From Cerrena zonata (taxonomy: Eukaryota > Basidiomycota > Agaricomycetes > Polyporales > Cerrenaceae), in NCBI GenBank assembly GCA_038087015.1, contig JASBNA010000001.1, forward strand, positions 682,001 through 746,000: a stretch of DNA of 64,000 nt. The letters are read 5' to 3'. A program made the position numbers and the translations under genes. Of this stretch, positions 45,717-56,479 are shown piece after piece. The notes beneath the pieces were generated by a model. That model was not told the DNA's origin. It was given only the letters and a program-made list of their open reading frames with translations, and searched no databases. Position 1 is the first letter of the stretch. Every line of letters begins with the position of its first letter.

Positions 45717-45837
45717 TCGTTTTATCAGTAGGGCTTGTTCCCATGGCTTCGTGGGGTTTCCCTGGGGTTTCCCCTTCCGGGCAGTTGTCGGTGATACGTC
45801 GGATCATGATAGTGGGGATGGGTTCGACTCCTATGCT

Positions 45838-48800
45838 TCAGATGCTTCTTCGTTGCTTGTATTCTTCCACAAACTCTTTGCTGTGTTCGAGGTCTGATTC
45901 CCATATCCAGGTGTTGTCGGAGGAAGGGTATCCTTTCCATTTGATCAGGAACTTGTTCCTATTGCGAACCTTGCGATGTCCGACGATGGCTTCTACTTCG
46001 TATTCTTCTTCGTCTTCGATCAGGTCAGGTGGGGGTCTTGGGAAGTTGGGGCCATGCTCTTCTGTTTCCTTGTATGGCGTAAGGAGCGAGGCGTGGAATA
46101 CCGGGTGAATCTTCCATCTGTCTGGGAGTTGGAGTCGATAAGCGAGCGGTGAGACAACTTTCTCAATCTTGAAGGGTCCCTCTCGTTTGGGTCCTAACTT
46201 TCGGTTTTCATATCCCGTCTTGAGGTTCGTTCCTTCCAGCCATACCATTTGTCCTTCTTTGAATGGTTCGAACTTGGTGTTGCTGCGGGCGGCCATCTGG
46301 TTTCTGGCTAGATCGTGTGCAGCCAAGGCTTCGTTTCTCATGGCTTGGAGTTCCTGCAATCGCTTGGCGGCTCCTGGAACGTTGGATCGTGGTGCCACAG
46401 TGGGAATGGCAACGGGGTCACATCCCATCATGAGTTTGAATGGGGACTGCTTGTGGGTTTCATGGTTCCTCTGATTGTGGCAGAACTCGGCGGTGACTAG
46501 GTGCTTCGACCATTCGCTGGGATTATTGGCTGTAAAGATGCGAAGATACGTTTCGACTTCTTGGTTCATTCGTTCAGTTTGGCCGTCGGTCTGGGGATGG
46601 TACGCTGTGCTGAGGGATTGCTTGACCCCTAGGAGCTCACAGAGTGCTTTCATAAACTTGGATGCAAACTGGGGTCCTCTGTCTGATATCGCGTTGTCGG
46701 GTAGTCCAAATCGTCTGTAAACATTTGAAAAATAGAGCAGGGCTGCTCCTTCGGCGTCCAGTGTGTCGCTGCAAGGGGCAAAGATCACCCCCTTCGTAAG
46801 CCCGTGGTCCACCACGGTTAGAATTGAGTTGTGTCCATCCGACTCCGGCAAGTGAGTGATCATGTCCACACTGGACCATAGCCCAAATTTTGGGCTTCAT
46901 AAAAGTAAAGTAAAATTTTATAAAAAGTCTCTTACAAAATATGATTTTTAGACCTAAAAAATGATCTAAAAATTCTGAATTGTAGCAGAATTAGATAAAT
47001 CATAAAAACCTTAGCAAATTCAGACTTTTGTATCCACTTTTTAAAGTTCAAAAAAACTCTATTTTTATCTATTTTTTATCAGAGAAAACTTCATTTAGCA
47101 AAATTCAAAATTTTGATACATTTTTATTTGTCCAAAAATCATAATATAATTGTATATATTAGAATAAAGTTTCATTAATAGATAGCCTAAAGAGAAGATA
47201 TAGACTACTATTCTTGATACATCATAGTCTCTGTCAATCATACTATTTGATAGAGGTGCTTAGATATACAATACTGCTGATCTTGCCAAATTAGCAGTTT
47301 AAGTTTTATATCACTTTTAGAAAAATAAAAGTGTATCAAAATTTTGAATTTTGAATACTAAATTTTCCTCTAATAAAAAATATATGAAAATTGAGCTTTT
47401 TGAACTCTAAAAACTTAATACAAAAGTCTCAATTTGCACAGATTTTTATGATTCATCAAATTCTGCTACAATTCAGAATTTTTAGATCATTTTTTAGGTC
47501 TAAAAATCATATTTTGTAAGAGACTTTTTATAAAATTTTACTTTACTTTTATGAAGCCCAAAATTCGGGCTATGGTCCAGTGCCAATGATATCTGTGCAA
47601 ACGGTCGTTCCGCCTTGGATTCAATAGGCATCAGCGGCGGGTTTGTCGGATGGGTAATAACCTTGTTTTGCTGGCAGGTGGCGCATCCTTCGACGTATTT
47701 CTTGATCTGCATTGACATTCCGGGCCAGAAGTAATCTCGTCCGACCAACTTTAGTGTCCTGAAATGTCCTGGGTGTCCCGCCGTGGGATGGTCATGGTGC
47801 ATCTTGATAATATCTCGTCGCAGTTCTTCATCCTTTGGGACATACACTAGTCCTTTGTATGTCATGATGTTGCCTTCCAAGGCCCATTCATCGAGTGTGG
47901 TGTTTCTTCCAAAGAAATTCGGTAGGGTGCCATACCCTTTCAGTGCACTCAGTACGTCCTGGAGTGTTTCATCGAGGTCCGTGGTGTTTGCAATTCGTTC
48001 CCTGAGATCAGTGTTGACATATCGAAGGAACATGTGTTCTGGTAACACGAGTTCATCATTGACATTTTCTAGCGTGCATTCGCGAAGGAAAAGGTTATCT
48101 GGCAGCATTATCTCCGTGTCGTCTTCATCGGTGGTCTTGCCATAGATCGGGTTTCTGGACATGGTATCTGGCACAACGAGGTGTTTCCCTGGAACGTGTT
48201 GGAGTGCGATGTTAAACCGCGACATCCACAAATGCCATCTCCGTTGTCGAGGGGTTAATCGGTGTCCTTCTTTCCAGTACGTCAGGTTCTTGTGGTCGCA
48301 TTGGCATGTTACAACCTCCGGGTGTCCCTCCAACAGGTGTCTCCATTCTGTTAGTCCTCGAATAATTCCTAGCAGTTCTCGGTCATAGATCTCGTAGTTC
48401 TGTTCAGCTGAGGAGAATGATTGCGAGATAAATCCACAGGGGTGCCATTTGCCTTGGTCGTCTTGCTGTTTCAGGCATCCTCCTGTTGCCACTTTCGATG
48501 CATCGGTTTCCAGCACAAAGGGTTTCGATGGGTCTGGGATTCTGAGGACGGGTGCCGTAATAAACCTGCGCTTGAGTTCTTCAAATGCCTTCTGGTGCTT
48601 GTCTGTCCATTCGAAAACCTTCTTCGGGGTGCCATCCTTGTACGTTTCGGTCGAATTCTGTTTATCTACCGTCATGGTTAGTTTGACGAGGGGTCTTGCC
48701 AGTTCCGAGTAATGGGCAATAAACTTCCGATAGAAGTTTCCAAATCCTAAGAATGATCGTACTTGCTTGACAGTCTTCGGCTCTGGCCAGTCTTGAATTC

Positions 48801-50339
48801 CTTGTACTTTGACTTGGTCCATAGAGATCTGATTGGGTTCGAGGATAAGGCCAAGGAATTCCAACTTGGTGGTGTGGAAGATGCACTTTTCGCCTTTGAG
48901 GTACAGATCGTTTTCCTTGAGCTTCTTCAGGATTCGTCTGACGTGTCGCCGGTGTTCCTTCATGTCTTCCGAGGCAATGAGCATGTCGTCCATGTAGATT
49001 ACCAACCATCCTTCCTGAATTTCGTCATGGAACAGGTCGTTCATCATGGACTGGAAGGTGGCCGGGGAGTTGCACATCCCAAAGAACATGACCGTCGGCT
49101 CGAACAGGCCACGGTTGGTGGTAAAGGCTCCCTTCCATTGGTCTCCATCCTTGATACGCACGTTGTTGTATCCATTCCGCAGGTCCAGCTTGGTGAAAAC
49201 CTTCTTCCCTTTCATTTGCTGGACCAGTTCCGTGACTAACGGAAGAGGGTAAGCATTCTTGATCATAGAGTCATTGAGGTACCGGTAGTCTTGACAGGGT
49301 CTTTTTGATCCATCCTTCTTTCCAACAAAGAAGAACACGCTGGCTTGGGGACTGCTTGATTTTCGAATATATCCTTTGCGTAGATTCTCCTCGAGGAATT
49401 CGTCCAATAGTTTCTGTTCATCATGCGATAGGTTGTAGTTCTTAGCTCGTCGAGGCACAAAATCGTCCTTGAGCTGGATGCAGTGATCGTAGGGTCTTGG
49501 TGCTGGGAATCGTTCTGCCTTTCCTTTCTGAAAGGTGTCCAGGTAGTCGTGGTATTCTTCGGGTACTAGTTCTTCGAGTGGGACCTTCTTCTTGTCTTCT
49601 TCAGCTTTCTGTGCCATTTCCATGGCCGGGCTGAATCGTCGAATGGGCAGCCACTGCTGCATGCTCTTGGCCCATTCCATTGCGCCATCCATTATCTTCC
49701 TGATAAATGGCTTCGGGGTCTCGGGTTCGTCAGGTTCTCGTTCTACCTCCTTGGGCCTGACATCATCCATGAAGGCTTTCAAGTGTTCGGATTCATCGAT
49801 GCATTCTTTCTGAGGGGCTACCGCAATAGGGTCAATCTGGGTCCTTCGCAGGATGTACTCGGTGAAGTTGTTGACTCGCATGAGTGAGATTCTCGTGGGG
49901 GCGACTGCTGGCAAAGTGATGGTGCCGTCTTGCCAGTTGATCGAGGGATTGTAGTACTGGAGCCACGAGAATCCGTAGATGACTTTGTCTTTTCCAAGCG
50001 ACGTCAAGAGGTATCGTACTGGTACCTTCTGTCCTCCTAGTGTGGTGTCTGCCCAGACATAGTGAGTAATAAACCCGTGTTTGTTGGCGGTTCCATCGAC
50101 ATTGGTGCAGTTGAGGGGTTCTGTGAGGGTCTGTTTCCGGAACTTGCACTGGGTGGCCCATCGTTCGTCCATGAATATTCCACTGGCTCTGCTGTCGATA
50201 AGGGCTTTGGTTTCAACATTTCTCCCGTCATTGTGTAAAGTAATGCCAATGTTCATTGACAAATTGTGGGTATCAGCTACTATTACACTTCTGACGGCGA
50301 GAGTGGGGGATACATATGTTGACTCTGATCCCCCAGTTA
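45838..50339 (-). pseudogene. Element 2 pol: protease, RT, RNase H, integrase, chromodomain (disrupted)
   Basis: Pol lies in the -1 frame relative to gag. The first recognisable domain is the aspartic protease, but its active site reads ALIDSRASG instead of the expected DSG (AGA codon at 50188-50190). Reverse transcriptase carries VIYMDDMLIAS near 48985 and RNase H ETDASKVATGG near 48510. Integrase has HPTAGHPGHFRTLKLVGRDY with CATCQQNK, then is interrupted by the CACTG element (46869-47582). The DDE core resumes with DMITHLPESDGH, AISDRGPQFASKF and PQTDGQTERMNQE. The chromodomain (YEVEAIVGHRKVRNRNKFLI..WKGYPSSDNTWIWE) is intact and the frame stops at 45838. With a mutated protease and split integrase this copy cannot move by itself. 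Confidence 0.92.
46869..47582. mobile_element. 714-bp foldback DNA transposon (MITE) with CACTG termini
   Basis: An AT-rich non-coding element whose two arms are inverted copies. The outer ~135 bp match almost perfectly and the similarity fades over about 260 bp per side. The termini read CACTGGACCATAGCCC, and a 3-bp duplication CCA (46866-46868 and 47583-47585) flanks it. CACTG ends with 3-bp duplications suggest a non-autonomous CACTA/EnSpm-type element. Deleting it with one CCA restores the integrase reading QISLDMITHLPE exactly. No transposase is encoded. Confidence 0.9.
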
Positions 50340-51209
50340 AAAACCCTCGTCGAGGAGGTCCTTTTCTTCTGGTAGGAATTTGTGTTGGTCAATCGAGGCA
50401 ACTAGTTTCTTTACCTCGGCGGATGGAACCTTGGGGTCTTCGATGGCGGTTTCGATTTCGCGAATCTTCTTCTGTCGGCATTCAGCCGACTTGTGTCCTT
50501 TCTTGTGGCAATTGAAGCAGAGTTCTTCCTTGAAGTGTCGGTCCATTTCTTCGGCTGAGAGGGCTTTGACCCTTGCTCCTTTCCTTCCTTGTCCTTTTCA
50601 TCTCCAATTCGCCTGTCCTTTCTGGCTACTTCCTTCATTTCGTCCTCTGGATCCTGCAGTGTCAATTAGGTACTGCATCTCGAATTTCCGAGCTTCTTTG
50701 TAGAGCTTGGCAATAGTGTCGACATTGTCAGATCGGACACTGAGCAACTTGGCCTTGAGTCCTGGCTTGAGAGCATTGAGGAAATCCTGCCGAATATGTG
50801 TGACCCTGGTATGTCCCGAACGTGTCTGGTACTTCTTGAATTCAGCGAGGAACTTCTCAAACTCGTCTCCTTGGCGGATAGTTTTGAGCTTCATCAGGGC
50901 CTCGGCTACGAGATCGCTGGGGAGGAACTTGTTCTGGAATTCATGTTTGGCTTGGTCCCAGGTGAGAGCGGTGAATGCAGGGGTGGTGGAAGTTTCTTTC
51001 ATCCATTGGCCAATCGTTTCTTCAGCCCATGCTGCGGCGAGATCCTTTGTGCAAAAGGATAAGAGGTAGGCTTTCTTCTTTCGGTCTGTGTCGTAGATGG
51101 AGCCATTGAGAGCAAAGACTAGCTCACAGTGAACGGTGTATACGGATACCGTGTCAGGGTTACCATCATATGCTCCTGGCTTTGCCATGTCCGCTTTTCC
51201 TGTAGACAT
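50337..51209 (-). pseudogene. Element 2 gag with an in-frame stop
   Basis: Start ATG 51209 (MSTGKADMAKPGAYDGNPDT). Capsid-like region includes KKAYLLSFCTKDLAAAWAEE, TWDQAKHEFQNKFLPSDLVA and FEKFLAEFKKYQTRSGHTRV, typical of Ty3/gypsy gag. An in-frame TGA at 50600-50598 follows GQANWR; the frame then continues through KALSAEEMDRHFKEEL and the zinc knuckle CFNCHKKGHKSAEC (about 50519-50478) to LLDEGF and TAA at 50339-50337. CGA (Arg) to TGA by one transition is the simplest origin of the internal stop. The gag end overlaps a slippery sequence leading to pol. Confidence 0.85.
50340..50346 (-). promoter_or_regulatory. Predicted -1 ribosomal frameshift site (GGGTTTT)
   Basis: On the minus strand the last gag codons read G GGT TTT TAA. 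GGGTTTT fits the X XXY YYZ slippery rule, in gag frame, directly before the gag stop, and a -1 shift enters the open pol frame (LTGGSESTYVSPTLAVRSVI). This is how many Ty3-like elements make Gag-Pol. Downstream pseudoknot not assessed. Confidence 0.65.
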
Positions 51210-51554
51210 GCTGGGTAGTCTTGATCTGTCTTTTATTTCTGTTCTGATGCCTTTGCGTTCAAAGGGCTTGTCTTGCTAACAAACTGCTGTGAGTGCCTTC
51301 CAATCTGTGAAGGGCTTACTGTCGTCTGGTGGATTCCGTGATCCCTAGTCCTCTGTTCCTTTAGAGGGCCTTCTGTAACAAGAAGGGCTTGGTAGAGTCG
51401 TCCTATATGTCTGTGGTGGGGTCTGTAGTCCGCTGCAGGACTTCCTGGGTCTGGTCTGGTCTTGTCTGTGTCTGTCGATGTCTGTCAGTGCCCAACTACG
51501 TTAGGGCGGGTCCTGGTCTGGTCTCGGTGCAAGGGTATGCCTTGCACGATGGGA

Positions 51555-51565
51555 AGACTGAATCT
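51555..51565 (-). promoter_or_regulatory. Candidate self-priming primer-binding site of Element 2
   Basis: Two bases inside the element-orientation 5' LTR the minus strand reads AGATTCAGTCT. Its exact reverse complement AGACTGAATCT occurs within the LTR (minus strand, 51800-51790). An 11-nt self-primer located there is the hallmark of Tf1/sushi elements, and no tRNA-type TGG follows the LTR. Confidence 0.65.
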
Positions 51566-51567
51566 TT

Positions 51568-52126
51568 TGTTACGCGGTAGAGCCGATGTAACGTAGTCAA
51601 AGTCTAAGTCAAAGATGTTGAGTAGGAATAGGGACTTGGTTATCCTAAACCTAAGACGAGAGTTCACTCTAGTCACTCGGTACGGTTCTCTGAGGTTCAA
51701 GTCCGCAGACTCTAGCGAGCCTTGGGCACAGGCGAAGCTGGCCAAGTCAAGCAGGCAGAGGGTCAGGAGTTACAGGGGTAAATCCACGTAGATTCAGTCT
51801 GGGGAATCGGTGAGTTACAGGCTGTCCTTAAGTACTACTGAGAACAATGGGAAAGGGGATCTCGGAGGGAAGGTGATGGAATCCGATAGAAGGCGGAGGA
51901 AGTAGGGAAGTGCAGAAGAACGGGTATAGGTCCCCTTCGTGGGAAGTGTTGCGACTACCTAATGGGGCTGTTAAGAAAGCGAAGCTTGTAGGGTTACAGC
52001 TACAATGGTGGAGTTGGGGCGACGAGTAAGAGTTAATCAGAGAATAGTTAGGTCGTGCTTTGGGTTTCTGTGGTTAAGGAAAGTAAGTGTCTAGAAAAAA
52101 GTAGTTCGTATCTGGAGTGTGTAACA
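51568..52126 (-). repeat. LTR of Element 2 (5' LTR in element orientation)
   Basis: 559 bp, one mismatch to the other LTR. On the minus strand GTACTTAAGG stands about 33 nt upstream of AGACTGAATCT, so it may act as a TATA-like element placing the RNA 5' end at the self-primer. Confidence 0.96.
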
Positions 52127-52131
52127 TCTTT
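52127..52131. repeat. Target-site duplication of Element 2, right copy (TCTTT)
   Basis: Same as 42690-42694; provides the codons by which the Helitron frame resumes. Confidence 0.95.
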
Positions 52132-55100
52132 ACGTTGTCCAGACTGTGGAGCATGGCATTGGAAAGCAGAAAAGCTATCCAGAGGAGACAAATTTGGCAT
52201 GTGCTGTCTCAGTGGCAAGGTTAAACTGGAGTCTTTGAAAGCATTTCCACCAGAGCTTCAGCAGCTTTTCACCACTTCTTCTACATTTAGAAGAAATGTT
52301 AGAAAATATAATGCTGCACTTTCAATGGCATCTATAGGTGTACATGTTGATCACTCTGTGAACAATGGTGGTGGCCCTCCTATATACAAAATACGTGGTG
52401 CTCTTTATCATCGGATTGGTTCTCTCTTGCCAGCTCCAGATGAACAAAAAACATATGCACAGCTATTTTTTACAGACTCTGAATCAGCACTAAATCAGAG
52501 GATGCAAAATAATGCTGAGGCAAATGGAGGAGCAGGACTTGACAGAAATATTATGAGAGAGTTGCAGGATATGTTACACAATCATAATCCTTATGTTCAG
52601 CAATTCAAGGCTGCTTATCAAATTATGCAAGAGCAACAGCCTGCACAGCTGCAAATCCGATTTTTTTTGGATCCTGGGAAAGATAAACGTCGTTACAATC
52701 TTCCCACTGTTAGTGAAGTTGCTGCTATCATTCCTGGAGACTGTAGTATTCCAACTGAACCTCAAGAGGTTATTTGTCATCTCCAAGATGGAAATCTCCA
52801 ACGTATCAGTGAAAAACATCCTCTTTATCATCCTTTGGCATACACATTACTCTTTCCTCTTGGAGATCGTGGTTGGCACTATAACATTCCTCTTTTACTT
52901 CCAAATGCACCTCTTAATGAGGAGGAGGAGGAAAATCCCAATGCCCGAAAACGTAAAAAGGTTACAATGCGAGACTACTATGCATACCGATTACATCCAC
53001 GCAATAATAGAAACAACCAGCTTCATCCTAACACTGAACCTTTGAATGTGTTCTATGGTGGTTCTCTATTTCAACAATGGATTGTTGATAGTTGGGCTGC
53101 TGTTGATCAAGAGCGATTGGATTGGGTCCGTTTTAACCAAAACAAGATCCGTGCTGATCTTTACCAAGGTGTTGTAGATCATCTTGCACAAGGTGATAAT
53201 CTGGCAGATACTGGACAATGTATTATTCTTCCATCATCATTTACTGGAAGTGTTCGATGTATGCAGCAGTGGTATCAGGACTCAATGGCTATTGTTCGAA
53301 CTTTGGGACATCCAGATCTTTTTATCACTATGACTTGCAATCCCAAATGGAAAGAAATTCAAGATGAACTTTTACCAGGACAGACAGCTGCAGACCGGCC
53401 AGATTTAGTTGCCCGTGTTTTCAAACTGAAAGCAAAGGCTCTAATAGACATTCTGTGCAAGAAACACAAGTTGGGAAAAATCATTGCTCATGTTCATACC
53501 ATTGAATTTCAAAAACGTGGCCTTCCTCATATGCATATGATCATATTCTTTGATCACAACTCCAAACTCAATACACCAGACTTAGTGGACTCTCTCATTT
53601 CTGCTGAGATACCAGATCCAGCTATAGATCCAGAGCTACATCAGTTGGTCTTGAAGTATATGATTCATGGACCATGTGGTATAGATAACCCCAATTCTGC
53701 CTGTATGGAAAATGGAAAATGTTCTAAAAATTTTCCAAAACCATTTCAAGCAGCCACCTCAATGACAGAGGACTCATATACCACCTATCGTAGACAAGAC
53801 AATGGACATACCTACACAGTCAAAGTTGGCAATCAAGAGGTTCAAATCAACAATGGCAATGTTGTTCCCTTTTGTCCCTTCCTTCTTCGCCTCTTTGAAT
53901 GTCACATCAATGTCGAATGTGTCTACTCTCTCAAGTCAGTCAAATACATGCACAAATATGTCTACAAAGGTCATGACTGTATCTCTATGGGTATCTTGGG
54001 ACCAGAGCAGAATGATGAGATCAAGCTTTTTCTGGATGCCCGATATGTCTCTGCACCAGAGGCATGCTGGAGAATCTTGAAGTTTCCTTTACATCTGGAG
54101 TTTCCACATGTTGAACGGCTCCAAGTTCATTTGGAAAATCAGCAGACTATCACTTTTGGTGAAGATGAAAATGAAGAGGATATTCTCAACCGTGGCCAAA
54201 GACATACAACTCTTACTGCATTTTTTGAGGCAAACAAGACATTTCCAGAGGCACGATTGCTGTTATATCAAGAGATGCCAGGCAAATTTACATGGCAGAG
54301 AAAGTCTCGACGATGGCAGAAACGTGTTCAGGCCTCTTCAGCAATTGGTCGTATTATCTTCATTCATCCAAAGGCTGAAGAACGTTATTATCTCCGTTTA
54401 CTACTCACAGTTGTGAGAGGTCCTCAATCTTTTGAAGATCTTAGACAAGTAGATGGTATTCTCTATGATACATATAAAGCAGCATGTTCAGCTCATGGAC
54501 TACTGGAGAATGATGGAGAATGGAGAGAGTGCTTAGAGCAAGCCTCTGTCATGGCCTCTGGATCCCAACTTCGCACTTTGTTTGCAACTATTCTTCTTGA
54601 CTGTACTCCATTCAACCCTGCTCAATTGTGGAATAACTTCCGGCATCACATTTGCGATGATATTCAATACAAGCTTCAGCATCAACATGGAATTGCTGAT
54701 CCCACCCAAGATCAGATTTATGACTTTGGCCTTTATCTTCTCAATGAAATTCTTTTACTGCATAATCGTTCATTAGAAGATTTTCCCACTATACCACAGT
54801 CTATGATGCCATGGGGAAATCTCCAGGACAATCACCTTATTGGAGAACAGCTCAATTATGATGTTGCTCAACTTGCTCAAGACAGTCATATTTATGAAGG
54901 TCAAATGAATGTGGAGCAAAGTCATGCTTACAATATCATCTTTGATGCAGTCAATACCACATCTGGCAAGAGCTTTTTTCTCCATGGTCCAGCAGGTACT
55001 GGCAAGACATTCTGTTATCATGCAATTTGTGCAAAGCTTAGAAGCGAGGGGAAGATTGTTCTATGTGTTGCATCATCAGGAATTGCCTCATTACTTCTTG

Positions 55101-56449
55101 AAGGAGGTCGTACTGTTCATTTCCGTTTGAATGTTGGACTCAATCTTCATGAAACATCATATTGCCGGATCACAAAAGATAGCCCTTTGGCAGAGCTATT
55201 ACGTCAAACCAGCTTAATCATTTGGGATGAAGCACCAATGCAACATCGATATGTTGCTGAAACAGTCAACCGCAGTCTTCAAGATATCCGAGATAGCACC
55301 ACTTTGTTTGGAGGCATAACTGTGGTTTTAGGTGGTGATTTTCAGCAAATATTACCAGTTATAATCCGTGGTTCACGTGCACAAATTGTTGCTGCTTCAC
55401 TTCCAAGGTCCAATCTTTGGCAACATATTGAAGTTCTCTTTCTCAAAACCAATATGCGACTTGGTCAAAGTGCTGCTGATCGAGAATTTGCTGACTGGCT
55501 TCAACAAATGGGACATGGACAGCATACATCCCCTGATGGTACCATCACATTGCCAGTACAAATGAGACTGGGTCAAAACACAGTGCAAAATCTTATTCAG
55601 GAAATATATGGCGATCTCTATCCCAATCGTATCAACCCTCTTGAAGACTCATATTTTCTAAACCGCACTATCCTCAGCTCACGCAATAGCGATGTTAATG
55701 CAATGAATGACCTTATTCTTGCCAGGATGCCAGGAGAGTCTATTCTTTTACAAAGTGCCAATTCCATAGGTTCCGAAGCTGGTGACAATCCAACAGTCAA
55801 CAATCTCTATCCAGTTGAATTTCTCAATACCATCAATGCCTCTGCACTCCCACTTGCTAAACTTACACTCAAAATTGGATGCCCAATTATGATCCTTCGT
55901 AATATTGATCCTGTCAATGGTGCATGCAATGGCTCTCGAGCAATTCTACTGCGAGTTACAACAAGAGTGTTAGAGGTTCGTCTTATTGATGGGAAAGGTG
56001 TAGGAAAACATATATTCATTCCTCGCATAACATGCACTGCTGGAGAAAAAGACTGTGGCCTACCATTTGAACTTCGTCGCCGACAATTTCCTGTCCGCCT
56101 TGCATTTGCAATGACAATCAACAAGTCTCAGGGACAGTCAGTTGCAAATGTTGGTATTGATTTGCGAGTTCCTATTTTTACACATGGTCAATTATATGTT
56201 GCTCTGTCTCGAGTAACTTCTGCTGCACATATCAAGGTTCTTTTCCCACATGGAGCAGAAACTACCAATACCAAGAACATTGTCTATCCAGAAATACTCC
56301 TGATGTATGTACTTTTATTACTCTCAAATGATCTTTACTAATTAGAAAAATAGTCCAGATTAACTTTGCCATAGTGCTTCAGATACTTATTATATTTGAG
56401 ATATATCTGTACTTATATTTTATATTATTCTTCAATAAACAATACACAG

Positions 56450-56479
56450 CCTGTGGTGACCACGGGCGATAAAAGCTAG
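56450..56479 (+). repeat. Helitron 3' terminal hairpin and CTAG end
   Basis: CCTGTGG and CCACGGG pair as a 7-bp stem (one G-T pair) with loop TGA; nine bases later the element ends CTAG, followed by T. This matches the CTRR rule for Helitron ends. Confidence 0.85.

Larger units (their letters stand above)
42695..52126 (-). mobile_element. Element 2: chromodomain Ty3/gypsy retrotransposon inserted in the Helitron
   Basis: A 9432-bp element in reverse orientation, bounded by 559-bp LTRs (TGTTAC..GTAACA) that differ at one base (T at 43147, C at 52020). It has a perfect TCTTT duplication at 42690-42694 and 52127-52131. Gene order on the minus strand: gag, pol with protease-RT-RNase H-integrase-chromodomain, then three further ORFs. 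A 714-bp CACTG-ended element is inserted in its integrase. The polypurine tract AGGAGGGAGCTAA (minus strand) adjoins the LTR at 43254. The chromodomain and self-priming signature place it with Tf1/sushi-like chromoviruses. Confidence 0.95.
41290..56341 (+). pseudogene. Helitron Rep/helicase transposase, split by a retrotransposon
   Basis: A rolling-circle transposase of the RepHel type, broken at codon level by Element 2. Upstream exons (41290-41878) have clear short introns and include a collagen-like Gly-X-Y tract at about 41375-41455. The exon from about 41941 to 42694 is proline-rich (PAPPAPPAP repeats). After the insertion the frame resumes at 52127 with SLRCPDCGAWHWKAEK and is open to TAA at 56339-56341. 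Visible motifs: HUH motif GLPHMHMII near 53530, the two-tyrosine Rep motif KYMHKYVYKG near 53950, the SF1 helicase Walker A GPAGTGKTF near 54985, motif II LIIWDEAPMQ near 55220, and the C-terminal ALSRVTSAAHIKVL. Joining 42690-42694 directly to 52132 restores one frame. The junction 41878/41941 does not keep frame with the simplest splice sites. Confidence 0.88.
40663..56479 (+). mobile_element. Helitron, interrupted by Element 2
   Basis: An autonomous-type Helitron. The right end shows the diagnostic arrangement: a 7-bp hairpin (56450-56466), nine bases, then CTAG (56476-56479) followed by host T. The left end is proposed at 40663, where A is followed by TCTATATATAC, matching the TC start and A/T target preference. 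It carries a Rep/helicase gene on the plus strand. Net length without Element 2 is about 6.4 kb. The right end is well supported; the left end is inferred and could shift. The internal sequence is visibly more AT-rich than the flanking genes. Confidence 0.85.

Noticed and set aside
44779..45807. N-terminal 343 codons of an 836-codon minus-strand ORF
   Set aside because: The composition is Ser/Thr/His/Arg-heavy and antiphase to ORF-A and ORF-B, which look like real proteins. I start ORF-C at 44778 instead and report the overlap as a finding.
51640..51720. tRNA B-box-like GGTTCAAGTCC in the Element 2 LTR
   Set aside because: No acceptor stem, A box or cloverleaf can be formed around it, and the sequence is repeated only because it is in the LTR.
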